This document shows, piece after piece, positions 8,148 to 16,471 of a DNA stretch of 41,474 nt (the stretch's first letter is position 1; each line of letters begins with the position of its first letter). The DNA is from a virus: the IMG/VR virus record IMGVR_UViG_3300033571_028522, positions 1 to 41,474 of that record; one strand, 5' to 3'. Under the pieces are notes generated by a model. The model made no database searches and was not told the DNA's origin. It saw nothing but the letters and a program-made list of their open reading frames with translations. Both the position numbers and the translations under genes were made by a program.

Positions 8148-8747
8148 ATGAAGTTTAAACAATTTTATTATGAGAGTATTTCGGACTCTTTCCAAGTATA
8201 TCATGGTGGTAAAAAATGGTATTATACACCAACTGATTTGATAGCATCAAAAAAGAACAGAAAAAATTACGGGACCGGAATTTACACAACAAACTTTTTA
8301 AACACTGCTAGATCATATGCCAAAGGAAGCAGAGTTGTCCATTTATTAGAAATAGACAAAAATTATAGGGACATCAGGCAAGTTAAGATAGATGTGAATG
8401 AAGCTGTTGATTTTATAAAAAATCTAAACGGATTAAGAAAAAAACAGCAATTGATTGATCAGTTACAACATTATTCCGAAAAAATCGGTAAACAAGAAAT
8501 AGGGCTTTCCATTTTAAATAACATAATAATCAATAATGATGCTGCTCCCGGAATTTTGGGCAAACAAGTGTCAAACTTCTTGGTTAGCAAAGGGGCTGAT
8601 GCAGAATTTATAAGTCAAAGCGGTAATGAATTTTGGCTTTTAATTTTTAATCCAAAAATAATAAAAGGGTTCGCTGTGGTTGATCCTAAAAAAGAAGGAA
8701 AAGAGTTTCCTTTTGAATTACCAGATATAAAAAACCCGGTCAATTGA
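8148..8747 (+). CDS. ADP-ribosyltransferase-like protein with capsid-targeting-like leader
   Basis: A 199-residue protein starting 'MKFKQFYYESISD'. It shows the H-Y-E layout of ADP-ribosyltransferase folds: His19 in 'VYHGGKK', Tyr46 in 'YGTGIYTTNFLNTARSYAKG', and a late 'NEFWLLIFNPKII' with Glu161 followed by the 'F/D-P-x-x-I' pattern typical of such domains. It would transfer ADP-ribose from NAD+ to a protein or nucleic acid. T4 Alt, also an ADP-ribosyltransferase, is packaged and injected, which fits the shared leader here. No (L/I)-x-E site is obvious near the N-terminus. The stop lies inside the terminator hairpin. Confidence 0.6.
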   Translation: MKFKQFYYESISDSFQVYHGGKKWYYTPTDLIASKKNRKNYGTGIYTTNFLNTARSYAKGSRVVHLLEIDKNYRDIRQVKIDVNEAVDFIKNLNGLRKKQQLIDQLQHYSEKIGKQEIGLSILNNIIINNDAAPGILGKQVSNFLVSKGADAEFISQSGNEFWLLIFNPKIIKGFAVVDPKKEGKEFPFELPDIKNPVN

Positions 8748-8756
8748 CCGGGTTTT
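8731..8756. terminator. Bidirectional terminator hairpin
   Basis: AAAACCCGGTCAA/TTGACCGGGTTTT is a perfect inverted repeat flanked by A and T runs on each side, lying between the convergent genes ending at 8747 (+) and 8762 (-). It should end transcription in both directions. Confidence 0.85.
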
Positions 8757-8761
8757 CTTTT

Positions 8762-10045
8762 TTATCCTATTAATTCTTTTATAGGCTCTGCTTTATTTCC
8801 TATAGTGAATGGTCTATTATTAGGACTCATCCAGACATCATCACTTTTTATTCCTAAGAAATGACCTATAGTAGCATTCAACTCTCCTATTTGAACAGGG
8901 CGATCCACTACTTTTTGTCCAAACTCATCAGTTTTTCCAATAACCTTGCCTCCAATATCAAGACCTCCGATCAAGCAACTAAATGCACTAGGATGGTGAT
9001 CACGCCCTTCATTCTTGTTTAAGCCTTTGTTGCCATTGCTGTCTCCACTGTCAATTGTTCTGCCAAACTCTGTAGCTACCACTATCAATGTTTCTTTTAG
9101 CAATCCACTCTCACTTAAATCAGAAAAAAGTGCGGCTAGTGCTTTATCATAATATTCTGCTTTTCTCTGCATGTTGGTTGATATGTCGTTGTGCATGTCC
9201 CAACCACCATCACCTATTTCCACATATCTTACACCTTTACTAATTAATCTTTTAGCAAGAAGACATCCTTGACCAAAATTAGAGCGTCCATAAAAATCTC
9301 TAGTTTCTGCTGTTTCTTTATTCAAATCAAACACATCTAAATCTTCGCTTTTTAACAATTTAAGAGTTTCATCATATAATGTGTTGTATGCTTTTACATC
9401 TTGCACTCCAAAATTCTGTCTGAAATTTCTATCCAAAGAATCCATGATGCTTAGACGATTGTTTAAACTTGATTGTGATATGCTTGTTTTACTAAATCTT
9501 AAACCTTCATTGGGATTAATGATTGGAAGTGGGGAGAATTTTTTATCCAAATATCCTTCTCTTGGATGATCATTATCTCCACTTATTAGAATATTATCAG
9601 GAATACTCTGGTGTTGTTTACCAAGCAAATAACTGCTTATTGCTCCCATTGCTGGATGAACTATAAGGCTGTTTTTAGGATAGCTGGTTCTCATAAGATA
9701 TTGACCTTGTGAGTGTGCTCCAGTTTTACTAGTCATGCTTCTTATCAAAGAGAATTTGTCGCCATGTTTGGCTAATTCCGTAAAATATTCGGATACATCA
9801 AAATCACCTTTGGTTCTCACACTTTTTGCTCCTCCCATCACTTTTTCTCCTTTTGGATCAAAAGAATCAAGATGACTCATACCACCATTATTATAAATGT
9901 ATATAACATGTTTGGCCTTTCCAATTTTGTTGTTGTCTGCAAAAACTGGAGTATGTAACACACTTACACCAAAAGTGGTGTATGCTAATTTTTCAATAAA
10001 TTCTCTTCTTGCAACAGAACATTTAAGGTTTAGATTTTTTTTCAT
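8762..10045 (-). CDS. DUF1501 family protein, exported
   Basis: A 427-residue DUF1501 protein, near the family's usual length. Landmarks: 'GGMSHLDSFDPKGE' near the N-terminus, 'GDGGWDMHND' in the middle, and 'ATEFGRTIDSG' with 'EGRDHHPSAFSCLIGG' towards the C-terminus. The fold is related to sulfatases and alkaline phosphatases, but the activity is not established. The N-terminus 'RREFIEKLAYTTFG' is Tat-like, as is usual in this family, so export across the host inner membrane is predicted. DUF1501 genes typically pair with DUF1549/DUF1553 genes in Planctomycetota and Verrucomicrobiota, and one lies just upstream here. The presence of this pair in a phage is unusual. Confidence 0.9.
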   Translation of the reverse strand: MKKNLNLKCSVARREFIEKLAYTTFGVSVLHTPVFADNNKIGKAKHVIYIYNNGGMSHLDSFDPKGEKVMGGAKSVRTKGDFDVSEYFTELAKHGDKFSLIRSMTSKTGAHSQGQYLMRTSYPKNSLIVHPAMGAISSYLLGKQHQSIPDNILISGDNDHPREGYLDKKFSPLPIINPNEGLRFSKTSISQSSLNNRLSIMDSLDRNFRQNFGVQDVKAYNTLYDETLKLLKSEDLDVFDLNKETAETRDFYGRSNFGQGCLLAKRLISKGVRYVEIGDGGWDMHNDISTNMQRKAEYYDKALAALFSDLSESGLLKETLIVVATEFGRTIDSGDSNGNKGLNKNEGRDHHPSAFSCLIGGLDIGGKVIGKTDEFGQKVVDRPVQIGELNATIGHFLGIKSDDVWMSPNNRPFTIGNKAEPIKELIG

Positions 10046-10163
10046 AATTTTTTTTATTTTTATCCAAAGAACATTGTATTATTTTTTTGGTTTCTATCAA
10101 ATGTTTAAAAACATTTAATTTTTTAGTTTCTTCTTCTATTTTAAGATATAGTAATTCCTCCAT
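10023..10163 (-). CDS. Small Lys/Glu-rich protein between DUF1549 and DUF1501 genes
   Basis: A 46-residue ORF starting one base after the DUF1549/DUF1553 stop and overlapping the DUF1501 start by 23 nt. It begins 'MEELLYLKIEEETKKLN' and is almost entirely charged and helical. The tight packing supports translational coupling through the operon. It may just be a coupling ORF with no separate function. Confidence 0.45.
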   Translation of the reverse strand: MEELLYLKIEEETKKLNVFKHLIETKKIIQCSLDKNKKNYEKKSKP

Positions 10164-10164
10164 A

Positions 10165-11880
10165 TTATTTTCTGAATATAAATTCTCTAGAATTTATCAA
10201 AGCCCACACAACATCATTTGTTTCTGCTTTTTGTAAAATTCCGTTTTCTTGTATGCTGGCAGGTCTTGATAATATGCTTAATATTATATTATCTTTGTTC
10301 TTGGATGCATCAACGAATATCTGACTTTTTTTATTTAATAGAATCTCCATTATGGGAGAATTCATGATGGTTAACACTTGTGTTATACTGCCTTTATCAT
10401 TACTAGAATCTATCAATATTCTGTCGCTGCTACCATATTCTTTTAAAAATTGACCAACAAAAGAGTTTTTATTCAACACAAAACTTGATCTGACTAAATC
10501 TATATTTTTATATTTTAAGAAATTTGAATTTAATGATCTATCATATTCTGTTATTTGTTTCATTCTGTCTAATAACATTTGCCCATTCACAACATTCCAA
10601 TCTATTTCTATCAAGTTGGAATATTCATCAAATGATAGTCTTGTATAATTTACATCTGGTATCACAAGTGTTAAAAGGCTGTCCCATATCTGGTAACTGC
10701 TCATTCTTTTTACCAACACAGACTGTTGTTCAAATTCTTCTACGTTTTTATTATATGCTTTTCTGCTGTAAAAATCGCTTGTTGTTATTAATCTTAATAC
10801 AGATTTTATGCTGTAATTATTTTTTACAAAATAGTCTCCTATAAATTGTAAAATTTTTCCTTTGTTATTTTCATCTATTGAAAAATTAGTTTCTGTTTGT
10901 ACAAGTCCTTTTCCAACAATATTCTGCCACAGTCTATTAGATATTGTATGAGAAAAATCAGAATGATTAACAATCCATTCTGATGCAGATATTCTTTTAT
11001 CTTGTTTTATGTTTTTTACATTGCCATCTAATGACACTGGTTCCACCACATCAAAGGGGTTTGAATCAGAATATTTATAGTCATGAGGTAATTTGAGTTG
11101 CTTGGAGTCATCATCTTTTAAATTAAAAAGATTAGAAGATAACAATTGTCTAACATTATTATCTATTCTATCTTTTTTTGTGATGTCTTTTATTTGCTCA
11201 TCTATTTTTTTTATAACATCTCCATAATCTTTTCTTCTCTCTCTATTATCCAAACCATTGAAAAAACTAGCCATTTGATAGAATTGTTTTTGAGTGTAGT
11301 CTTGGAATGGATCATCATGACACTGAGCACATGCTATGTCCTTACCTATAAATATCTGAAGACTTGTGGCAAGGTTATCAAGAGGCATACCATTATCTCT
11401 TAGCATATAACCTGTTGCTGCATTATCAGTGTATCTGCCTTTTGCTGTTAAAAGAGAAAACACAAAATCTTTGTAGCTTTGGTCTTGTCTGATGAATTTT
11501 TTGAGGTAACCCATGTATGGATAACTCTTTAACAGACCCACATCATCACTAAGTCTTTCTGGTCTTATTCTAAACAAATCTGCCCAAAAATTATAATAAT
11601 TATTAACGTAATCCTCTGATGATAGAATTTTATCAACTAATTTCTGTTTTTTATCAGAATTTTTATTTTTTAAAAAATCATCAATTTCTTGTATTTTTGG
11701 TATTCTGCCAGCCAAATCAATGTAAACTCTTCTAATCCAAGTATAATCATCAACTAAAGAAGAATCTCCTTTTACAGAATTTTTAGAATAGAATTCCTTT
11801 AACACAAGGTCCAATCCATTGCTTGCAAAAGATAGTGCTGGAAGAAAAAAGACTGTTAGTAGTATTAATATTTTTTTCAT
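10165..11880 (-). CDS. DUF1549/DUF1553 family protein, secreted
   Basis: A 571-residue protein with a clear Sec signal peptide ('MKKILILLTVFFLPALSFA'). The N-terminal DUF1549 domain has 'RRVYIDLAGRIPKIQEID' and a CxxCH motif 'CAQCHDDPF' at residues 184-188, a possible haem or metal site. The C-terminal DUF1553 domain covers roughly 300-560, including 'NRLWQNIVGKGLV' and 'SRPASIQENG'. These proteins are hallmark families of Planctomycetota and Verrucomicrobiota, usually next to DUF1501 genes, with a cell-surface or periplasmic role that is still unknown. It is shorter than many bacterial homologues, which carry added cytochrome or LamG domains. Confidence 0.9.
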   Translation of the reverse strand: MKKILILLTVFFLPALSFASNGLDLVLKEFYSKNSVKGDSSLVDDYTWIRRVYIDLAGRIPKIQEIDDFLKNKNSDKKQKLVDKILSSEDYVNNYYNFWADLFRIRPERLSDDVGLLKSYPYMGYLKKFIRQDQSYKDFVFSLLTAKGRYTDNAATGYMLRDNGMPLDNLATSLQIFIGKDIACAQCHDDPFQDYTQKQFYQMASFFNGLDNRERRKDYGDVIKKIDEQIKDITKKDRIDNNVRQLLSSNLFNLKDDDSKQLKLPHDYKYSDSNPFDVVEPVSLDGNVKNIKQDKRISASEWIVNHSDFSHTISNRLWQNIVGKGLVQTETNFSIDENNKGKILQFIGDYFVKNNYSIKSVLRLITTSDFYSRKAYNKNVEEFEQQSVLVKRMSSYQIWDSLLTLVIPDVNYTRLSFDEYSNLIEIDWNVVNGQMLLDRMKQITEYDRSLNSNFLKYKNIDLVRSSFVLNKNSFVGQFLKEYGSSDRILIDSSNDKGSITQVLTIMNSPIMEILLNKKSQIFVDASKNKDNIILSILSRPASIQENGILQKAETNDVVWALINSREFIFRK

Positions 11881-11918
11881 ACAGATTATATACTTACCAA
11901 AAATTTCAGCCTTTCGTT

Positions 11919-12866
11919 TTATTTAATTTTTTGTGACAAATTAAATAAAAGAGAGCAAAAATTGATTTCCGGGTCCAAAACAAAAGAATGTCTATACATA
12001 TATTCACTAATTAAAATGCTGCAAACCACCTCTTTGTCTCTGACGTATAGATGAAACATATCTTTCATAAGAGAATGAAAATCGTTGTTAAATTCTTGTG
12101 AAGAATCCACCACAACCTGTCTTATCTCAAATACATCCTGCTTTTGTTTGAGCATATTTTTGATTCTCTTGGCAAAAACGCCAGATTCAATTTTAGGTTT
12201 AACAAAAATTGCACCAGAACAACATCTTTGTAATTCGTTGATGGTTTTTCTAACATCTGGAAAATAATTTTTTACAATTGATTTAATATCTCCCAGATCT
12301 TCTTTTTGAACTGTTATTTGTTCATTTTTTAGAATATATACTATTCTTTGCAACACATGTTTTTCACTACAAGAGAGTGAAAACTCTTGGCATCTGCTTC
12401 TTAATGCTTCTATAAGTTTATTTTTATAATTTGCTGTAAGAATAAACTTAACATGGTCTAGATATTCTTCCATGATGCTGCGAAGAGCTTGTTGTGCTGC
12501 CATGCTCACTCCATCAGCCTCATCAAGAATAATGGTTTTTCCATTACCATCAAAAGAAGATACACTGATAAAATCATTTATGAGATTTCTAACAGTATCA
12601 ATGCTGCCTTGTTCACTTGCATTAATATACAAGTATGAATTAGGACTAAACTTTTTAGCTAAAATCTTTGCAAGAGTGCTTTTGCCAACTCCCGGATGAC
12701 CTATAAAAAGAAGGTTATTAGGAATATCGGTTAATCCTTCAAAGTATGTTTTCTCTTGATCATTCAAGAGTAAATCTGTTATATTTTGTGGTCTGTATTT
12801 TTCTGTCCAAACTTGGTTGATAGTCATATCGAAAGTTATACTAGTAAGAGGTTTTGTCAAGTTCAT
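11919..12866 (-). CDS. Sliding-clamp loader ATPase (T4 gp44 / RFC small-subunit type)
   Basis: A 315-residue AAA+ protein. 'EKYRPQNITDLLLND' near the N-terminus, Walker A 'GHPGVGKSTLAKIL', Walker B 'TIILDEADG', sensor 1 'FILTAN', and the Ser-Arg-Cys arginine-finger motif 'LRSRCQEFSL' are all present, as in T4 gp44 and RFC small subunits. It loads the sliding clamp on primer-template DNA for the phage polymerase. The start could be at 12866 or at an internal Met at 12827, immediately before 'TINQVWTEKYRP'; the second matches the family better. It is sandwiched between two DUF1501/1549-type genes on the same strand, showing that those genes are embedded in the phage core. Confidence 0.9.
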   Translation of the reverse strand: MNLTKPLTSITFDMTINQVWTEKYRPQNITDLLLNDQEKTYFEGLTDIPNNLLFIGHPGVGKSTLAKILAKKFSPNSYLYINASEQGSIDTVRNLINDFISVSSFDGNGKTIILDEADGVSMAAQQALRSIMEEYLDHVKFILTANYKNKLIEALRSRCQEFSLSCSEKHVLQRIVYILKNEQITVQKEDLGDIKSIVKNYFPDVRKTINELQRCCSGAIFVKPKIESGVFAKRIKNMLKQKQDVFEIRQVVVDSSQEFNNDFHSLMKDMFHLYVRDKEVVCSILISEYMYRHSFVLDPEINFCSLLFNLSQKIK

Positions 12867-12877
12867 ATAATAGATAT

Positions 12878-12934
12878 ATGAATTTTGAAGATTTTTATGA
12901 TTGGCCCTTCAACTGGAGAAATAATTATAACTGA
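12878..12934 (+). CDS. Orphan capsid-targeting-like leader peptide
   Basis: An 18-residue ORF (MNFEDFYDWPFNWRNNYN) on the + strand in the gap between two minus-strand genes. It is preceded by ATAATAGATAT, closely similar to the sequence before the 661-residue tagged gene (ATAAATAGATAT ATG). It looks like the promoter plus leader of a lost tagged gene, or a self-standing leader peptide. Confidence 0.35.
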   Translation: MNFEDFYDWPFNWRNNYN

Positions 12935-12943
12935 TAAAATCTC

Positions 12944-14200
12944 TTAAGCTATAATATCTTTTATAATACTGCCTTCTCTCACAATATCTATAGGTCTTAA
13001 ATCGCTGGTCATTAATCTTTTTTCAAAGTCTATACCCAATAAACTATAGATTGTTGCTGTTAAATCTTCTGGAGACACTGGATTGTTGTCAGGCTCACTT
13101 GCTAGTGCATCACTAGTGCCATAAGAGAAACCTTTTTTGATTCCTCCTCCTGCTAAAACTGTGCTAAAAACTCTGGGCCAATGATCTCTGCCGTTGGTGC
13201 CATTTATTTTTGGTGTTCTACCAAATTCACTAGTAACCACAACCAGAGTTGTTTGTAGTAATCCCCTTTGTTCCAAATCATTTATAAGACAAGAAAATGC
13301 TTTGTCAAAAAAAGGTGCTTGAGACATCATGGCATTTTTTAAATTGCTGTGATGATCCCAACCACCATAATTCACTGTTACCATTCTTACTCCCGCTTCC
13401 ACCAAACGACGAGCCATCAACAGTCTCATTCCAGCAGAATTTTTACCATACTTTTCTTTTGTTTCTTCCTTTTCTTTGCTCAAATCAAAAGCTTCCACAG
13501 CATTTTTATTGGACATAAGTTGATAAGCACTGTCATAAAAAGACTGCATTGCTTTTAAATGATCACTATTTTGTGAAGTGCTAAAATGATCATCAACTGT
13601 TTGAAGAATATTTTTTCTTCTATCAAATCTATTTGCATCTATATCCTTTGGACTCTGTAAATCTTTTACTTTAAAATCAGAGTCCTCTGGACTGCCACCC
13701 AAAGAGAAAGGGCCATATTTAGTTGATAAATAACCACTACCATTTTCTGGTGCAAATTGATTTGGCACTAATATATAAGAAGGAAGGTTGTTTCTGTCTC
13801 CTAATTCATGACTTACTATGCTGCCTATAGAGGGATATTTTATTGCTGGGCTTGGTCTGTAACCAGTAAGCATGTTGTGAACTCCTCTCTCATGTGCAGC
13901 TTCACCATGAGTCATGCTTCTAATAACTGTTAATTTATCACTAATCTGTGCTGTTTGGTTTAAAATTTCTCCAAAAAACACATCATCAATTTTTGTTTTT
14001 ATTCCAGAAAAAGGACCACGATATTCGCCACTGCCATTAATCTTATAATCCCAAGTATCTTGGTGGGCCACTCCTCCCGGTAAAAATATCTGAATAATAC
14101 TTGATGCTTTGGGTTGTTCCTTTTGTTGTATTTCAGATTTTGCTAGAATCGGAATACTTAAACCTGCAAAACTTTTTTTTATGATGTCTCTTCTGTTCAT
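12944..14200 (-). CDS. DUF1501 family protein, Tat-exported (second copy)
   Basis: A 418-residue DUF1501 protein, clearly homologous to the one at 8762 but well diverged. Landmarks: 'GWDHHSNLKNAM', 'TSEFGRTPKINGTNGRDHWP' and 'VLAGGGIKKGFSYGTSD'. The N-terminus 'MNRRDIIKKSFAGLSIP' is a plausible Tat signal. TATAAATA lies at 14211-14218, 10 nt before the ATG, suggesting late expression. Two different DUF1501 copies around one DUF1549/1553 gene suggest a small functional cassette acting outside the host inner membrane, perhaps at the cell surface or during release. Function is inferred only from family and export. Confidence 0.9.
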   Translation of the reverse strand: MNRRDIIKKSFAGLSIPILAKSEIQQKEQPKASSIIQIFLPGGVAHQDTWDYKINGSGEYRGPFSGIKTKIDDVFFGEILNQTAQISDKLTVIRSMTHGEAAHERGVHNMLTGYRPSPAIKYPSIGSIVSHELGDRNNLPSYILVPNQFAPENGSGYLSTKYGPFSLGGSPEDSDFKVKDLQSPKDIDANRFDRRKNILQTVDDHFSTSQNSDHLKAMQSFYDSAYQLMSNKNAVEAFDLSKEKEETKEKYGKNSAGMRLLMARRLVEAGVRMVTVNYGGWDHHSNLKNAMMSQAPFFDKAFSCLINDLEQRGLLQTTLVVVTSEFGRTPKINGTNGRDHWPRVFSTVLAGGGIKKGFSYGTSDALASEPDNNPVSPEDLTATIYSLLGIDFEKRLMTSDLRPIDIVREGSIIKDIIA

Positions 14201-14210
14201 AGACTAGTGA

Positions 14211-14218
14211 TATTTATA
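14211..14218 (-). promoter_or_regulatory. Late-type promoter motif TATAAATA before DUF1501
   Basis: Perfect TATAAATA on the minus strand, 10 nt before the ATG at 14200. Confidence 0.55.
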
Positions 14219-14237
14219 TAAATAAAAAATGTTTAAT

Positions 14238-14315
14238 TTAAAACTCATTATTTAATTTATTTTTTATACCCCATACAGTTGATAAAAATGATAGAAATAT
14301 TATAAAAAGAATCAT
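14238..14315 (-). CDS. Tiny hydrophobic peptide
   Basis: A 25-residue ORF beginning 'MILFIIFLSFLSTVWG', a single membrane helix, with a charged tail. Its ATG overlaps the stop of the upstream 59-residue ORF (TAATG). Small phage membrane peptides of this kind exist, but no family can be assigned. Confidence 0.35.
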   Translation of the reverse strand: MILFIIFLSFLSTVWGIKNKLNNEF

Positions 14316-14494
14316 TATCCATTTATTAGTGTTTTGCCTTTATATTCAATAAAAGGATTAGAATTATCAGAAACGTGAATGCTTTGTAAACTTTGTAATA
14401 AAGTAATAACTTGATTTAATTTATCTGCTGGAATGCTGAATACATGATTTGCTACTGTTACATTTACCCTGTTTGTTGATATTGTGTTTAACAT
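14315..14494 (-). CDS. Small hypothetical protein
   Basis: A 59-residue ORF on the minus strand, starting 8 nt after the end of tRNA-Cys. It begins 'MLNTISTNRVNVTVANHVF' and continues with a short amphipathic segment. The frame is intact and overlaps a second tiny ORF by one base, which supports real translation. No recognised family. Confidence 0.45.
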   Translation of the reverse strand: MLNTISTNRVNVTVANHVFSIPADKLNQVITLLQSLQSIHVSDNSNPFIEYKGKTLING

Positions 14495-14502
14495 ATTAAT
14501 TG

Positions 14503-14575
14503 AGCATGTATAGAAAATCGAATTCTACTACTTTGGTTTTGCAGACCAAGGGTTTCACCAGCCACCACTACATGC
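14503..14575 (-). tRNA. tRNA-Cys(GCA)
   Basis: Acceptor GCATGTA/TACATGC with U73, the Cys identity base. The anticodon arm is TTGGT/ACCAA with loop CTGCAAA (anticodon GCA). The T arm is TAGAA/TTCTA with loop TTCGATT. CCA is not encoded. It stands apart from the main array. Confidence 0.85.
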
Positions 14576-14628
14576 ATTAAGATTTATTTATTTATTGAAA
14601 GAATCAATACTATAGTATAAACTATTAT

Positions 14629-14904
14629 ATGCAAACGTCAAACAAAAAATCAATATGTGTGAAAAAATATGCATTTTATGCATATTTAAAAGGATTAGAA
14701 AAAGGTCTTGGTTTAATAATATTTGAAGAAAATGAACAAAAAGTGAATGGTGTTAAAATAGGAATAGGTAAAACAGAAAAATTTTCTTTTGATAGAAAAA
14801 CATTTGAAAGTTTACTAGCTTATGAATACATAGAGTATGTGGAGTCATTGCCAAAAAATGTGTGGAAAGAATTTAAGAAAATATATGATCAATATAAACA
14901 ATAA
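14629..14904 (+). CDS. Hypothetical protein
   Basis: A 91-residue protein rich in Lys, Glu and aromatic residues; no domain recognised. A TATAAACT-like element lies just upstream. Its last codons run into an AAT-rich repeat before the YczE-like gene, so it heads the + strand operon 14629-18765. Confidence 0.5.
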   Translation: MQTSNKKSICVKKYAFYAYLKGLEKGLGLIIFEENEQKVNGVKIGIGKTEKFSFDRKTFESLLAYEYIEYVESLPKNVWKEFKKIYDQYKQ

Positions 14905-14935
14905 CAATAATAACAATAATAATAATAATAATAAT
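14899..14935. repeat. AAT/AAC trinucleotide repeat
   Basis: A run of about a dozen AAT or AAC units fills the gap between the stop of the 91-residue ORF and the ATG at 14936. It may vary in length by slippage and so alter the spacing before the membrane-protein gene. Confidence 0.7.
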
Positions 14936-15520
14936 ATGATAAAATACTTTATAGGTTGTTTGTTGTTTTCCTTGGGAGCAACATCATTTATATTTTCCAA
15001 TCAGGGAACAGACCCTTTGGATGTTTTTTGTCTAGGAATACAAAATTATGCTGATTTAAAAATAGGAACAATCCAATCTCTTTTTGCAGCAGCTTGTTTG
15101 TTTTTTTATAGCATGATTAATAAATGGAAATTTCCTCCAATATCCACGTTTTTAACATTTTTCATATGTGGTTATGCTATAGATTTTTTTAGATATTATT
15201 TGAATGATTGCAAAGAAATTTTCAATTCTTATTTATTGTTATTTTCTGGAACCTTGTTGTGTGTAGAAGGTAGTGCTCTAATCATAATGAGTGGTTTTGG
15301 AATAAGAGCTATGGATTTGTTGTCTCTTAGCTTGCAAGAAAAAACAAACAAACCTTTTTGGTTGTTTAAAGGAATTTTTGAATTGATGTTGCTTGTGGCA
15401 GGATGGTGTCTAGGAGGTCCGGTGGGATTTGGCACTATAGTATTTTTGATGGTTGTTGGCTGGCTTATACAACCAGTTATAACTTTAAATAATATGATGT
15501 CTAACAAGTTGACAAACTAA
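14936..15520 (+). CDS. YczE/YitT-like integral membrane protein
   Basis: A 194-residue protein with about five hydrophobic helices. 'LGATSFIFSNQGTDPLDVFC' followed by 'KIGTIQSLFAAACLFF' and a late 'GGPVGFGTIVFLMVVGWLIQP' match the YczE family, in which 'G-x-x-P-x-D' and 'G-x-G-T-I' motifs recur. The transported substrate, if any, is unknown for this family, and a phage copy is uncommon. ATG 14936 is chosen; an in-frame upstream start would translate the AAT repeat as poly-Asn and is unlikely. The -35 element of the next promoter lies in its last codons. Confidence 0.7.
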   Translation: MIKYFIGCLLFSLGATSFIFSNQGTDPLDVFCLGIQNYADLKIGTIQSLFAAACLFFYSMINKWKFPPISTFLTFFICGYAIDFFRYYLNDCKEIFNSYLLLFSGTLLCVEGSALIIMSGFGIRAMDLLSLSLQEKTNKPFWLFKGIFELMLLVAGWCLGGPVGFGTIVFLMVVGWLIQPVITLNNMMSNKLTN

Positions 15521-15537
15521 CCATCAAAGATTAAGGT
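15509..15537 (+). promoter_or_regulatory. Sigma70-like promoter before the 5' nuclease gene
   Basis: TTGACA at 15509-15514, 17 nt spacer, TAAGGT at 15532-15537, then 5 nt to the ATG at 15543. The -10 is weak, but the layout equals that of 34268-34296, and transcription would start near the ATG. Confidence 0.45.
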
Positions 15538-15542
15538 TAATC

Positions 15543-16460
15543 ATGTCAAACACTTACGACAATATTATAATTGATGGCAACAACCTTCTTTACAGGGCTT
15601 TTTATGTAAAAAGACCCTGTAAATTCGTTAATAATATAAATGTTGCTCCAGTAGAGCAATTTTTATACATGATTAAATCTGTATGTATAAAATTCAAACC
15701 CAAAAATATTTTTCTAACTTGGGATAAAAAACTAAATCCAGAAAGAAAAAATTTCAGAAAAGACCTGCTGGCATACAAAGAACAAAGAGTAGAAAACGAA
15801 AAAACAGAAGAATTACTCAATAACATTCAACATATACAAAAATTTATTGATTGTTTGGGAATCAAAACAATTTATCCAAAAAATACAGAAGCTGATGATG
15901 TTATTCGTTATTTAAGCATCACTTACAACAATTCTTTGATAATTTCTAATGATAGAGATTTATTACAACTAATAAGACAATCTGTGGATGTATATCTACC
16001 AGACAAAGAAAGAATTGTTTGTAGTGATAATTTTCAAGAAATAAATGGAGTAGAGCAAAAACATTTCGTTTTATATAAAAGTATAAAAGGAGATGTTAGT
16101 GATAATATTGATGGATTGTATAAATTCGGACCTGTCAGAGCTAAAATTCTTGCTGAAAAAATACTTGTAGATTCTGCTGTGGATTTTTCTAAAGCAGAAT
16201 TATCAAAAGACCAAATTGAAATAATTGAAAGAAATCTAAAAGTAATAGACTTGTCTTATATAGAACAAGCAGAGCCTGATGAATATTCTAATTTCAAACA
16301 ACAAGATGAAAATTGTAATGTAAAATTTGATATTGAATGTCTAAAAAATCTATTCAAAGAATACCATTTTATTAAATTTTTAAATGGTTTTAGTGAATGG
16401 AGTATGATATTTAATACAAGTAAAGATGAAAAAGATTTACTTTCTTTTATATCTCTATAA
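15543..16460 (+). CDS. 5'-3' exonuclease / flap endonuclease (T4 RNase H type)
   Basis: A 305-residue FEN-family nuclease. 'IIIDGNNLLYRAFY' at the N-terminus, 'NTEADDVIRYLS' and 'IISNDRDLLQLI' supply the metal-binding acidic residues, and 'SIKGDVSDNIDGLYKFGPVRA' is the helix-hairpin-helix region that grips DNA behind the flap. The length matches T4 RNase H. It removes RNA primers and 5' flaps during lagging-strand synthesis, working with the clamp and loader encoded nearby. It has its own TTGACA-type promoter. Confidence 0.9.
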   Translation: MSNTYDNIIIDGNNLLYRAFYVKRPCKFVNNINVAPVEQFLYMIKSVCIKFKPKNIFLTWDKKLNPERKNFRKDLLAYKEQRVENEKTEELLNNIQHIQKFIDCLGIKTIYPKNTEADDVIRYLSITYNNSLIISNDRDLLQLIRQSVDVYLPDKERIVCSDNFQEINGVEQKHFVLYKSIKGDVSDNIDGLYKFGPVRAKILAEKILVDSAVDFSKAELSKDQIEIIERNLKVIDLSYIEQAEPDEYSNFKQQDENCNVKFDIECLKNLFKEYHFIKFLNGFSEWSMIFNTSKDEKDLLSFISL

Positions 16461-16471
16461 GTATATAAACT

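Noticed and set aside
14837-14935. N-terminal extension of the YczE-like protein with a poly-Asn stretch
   Set aside because: It is the AAT repeat read in frame and overlaps the preceding gene; ATG 14936 gives the normal family start.
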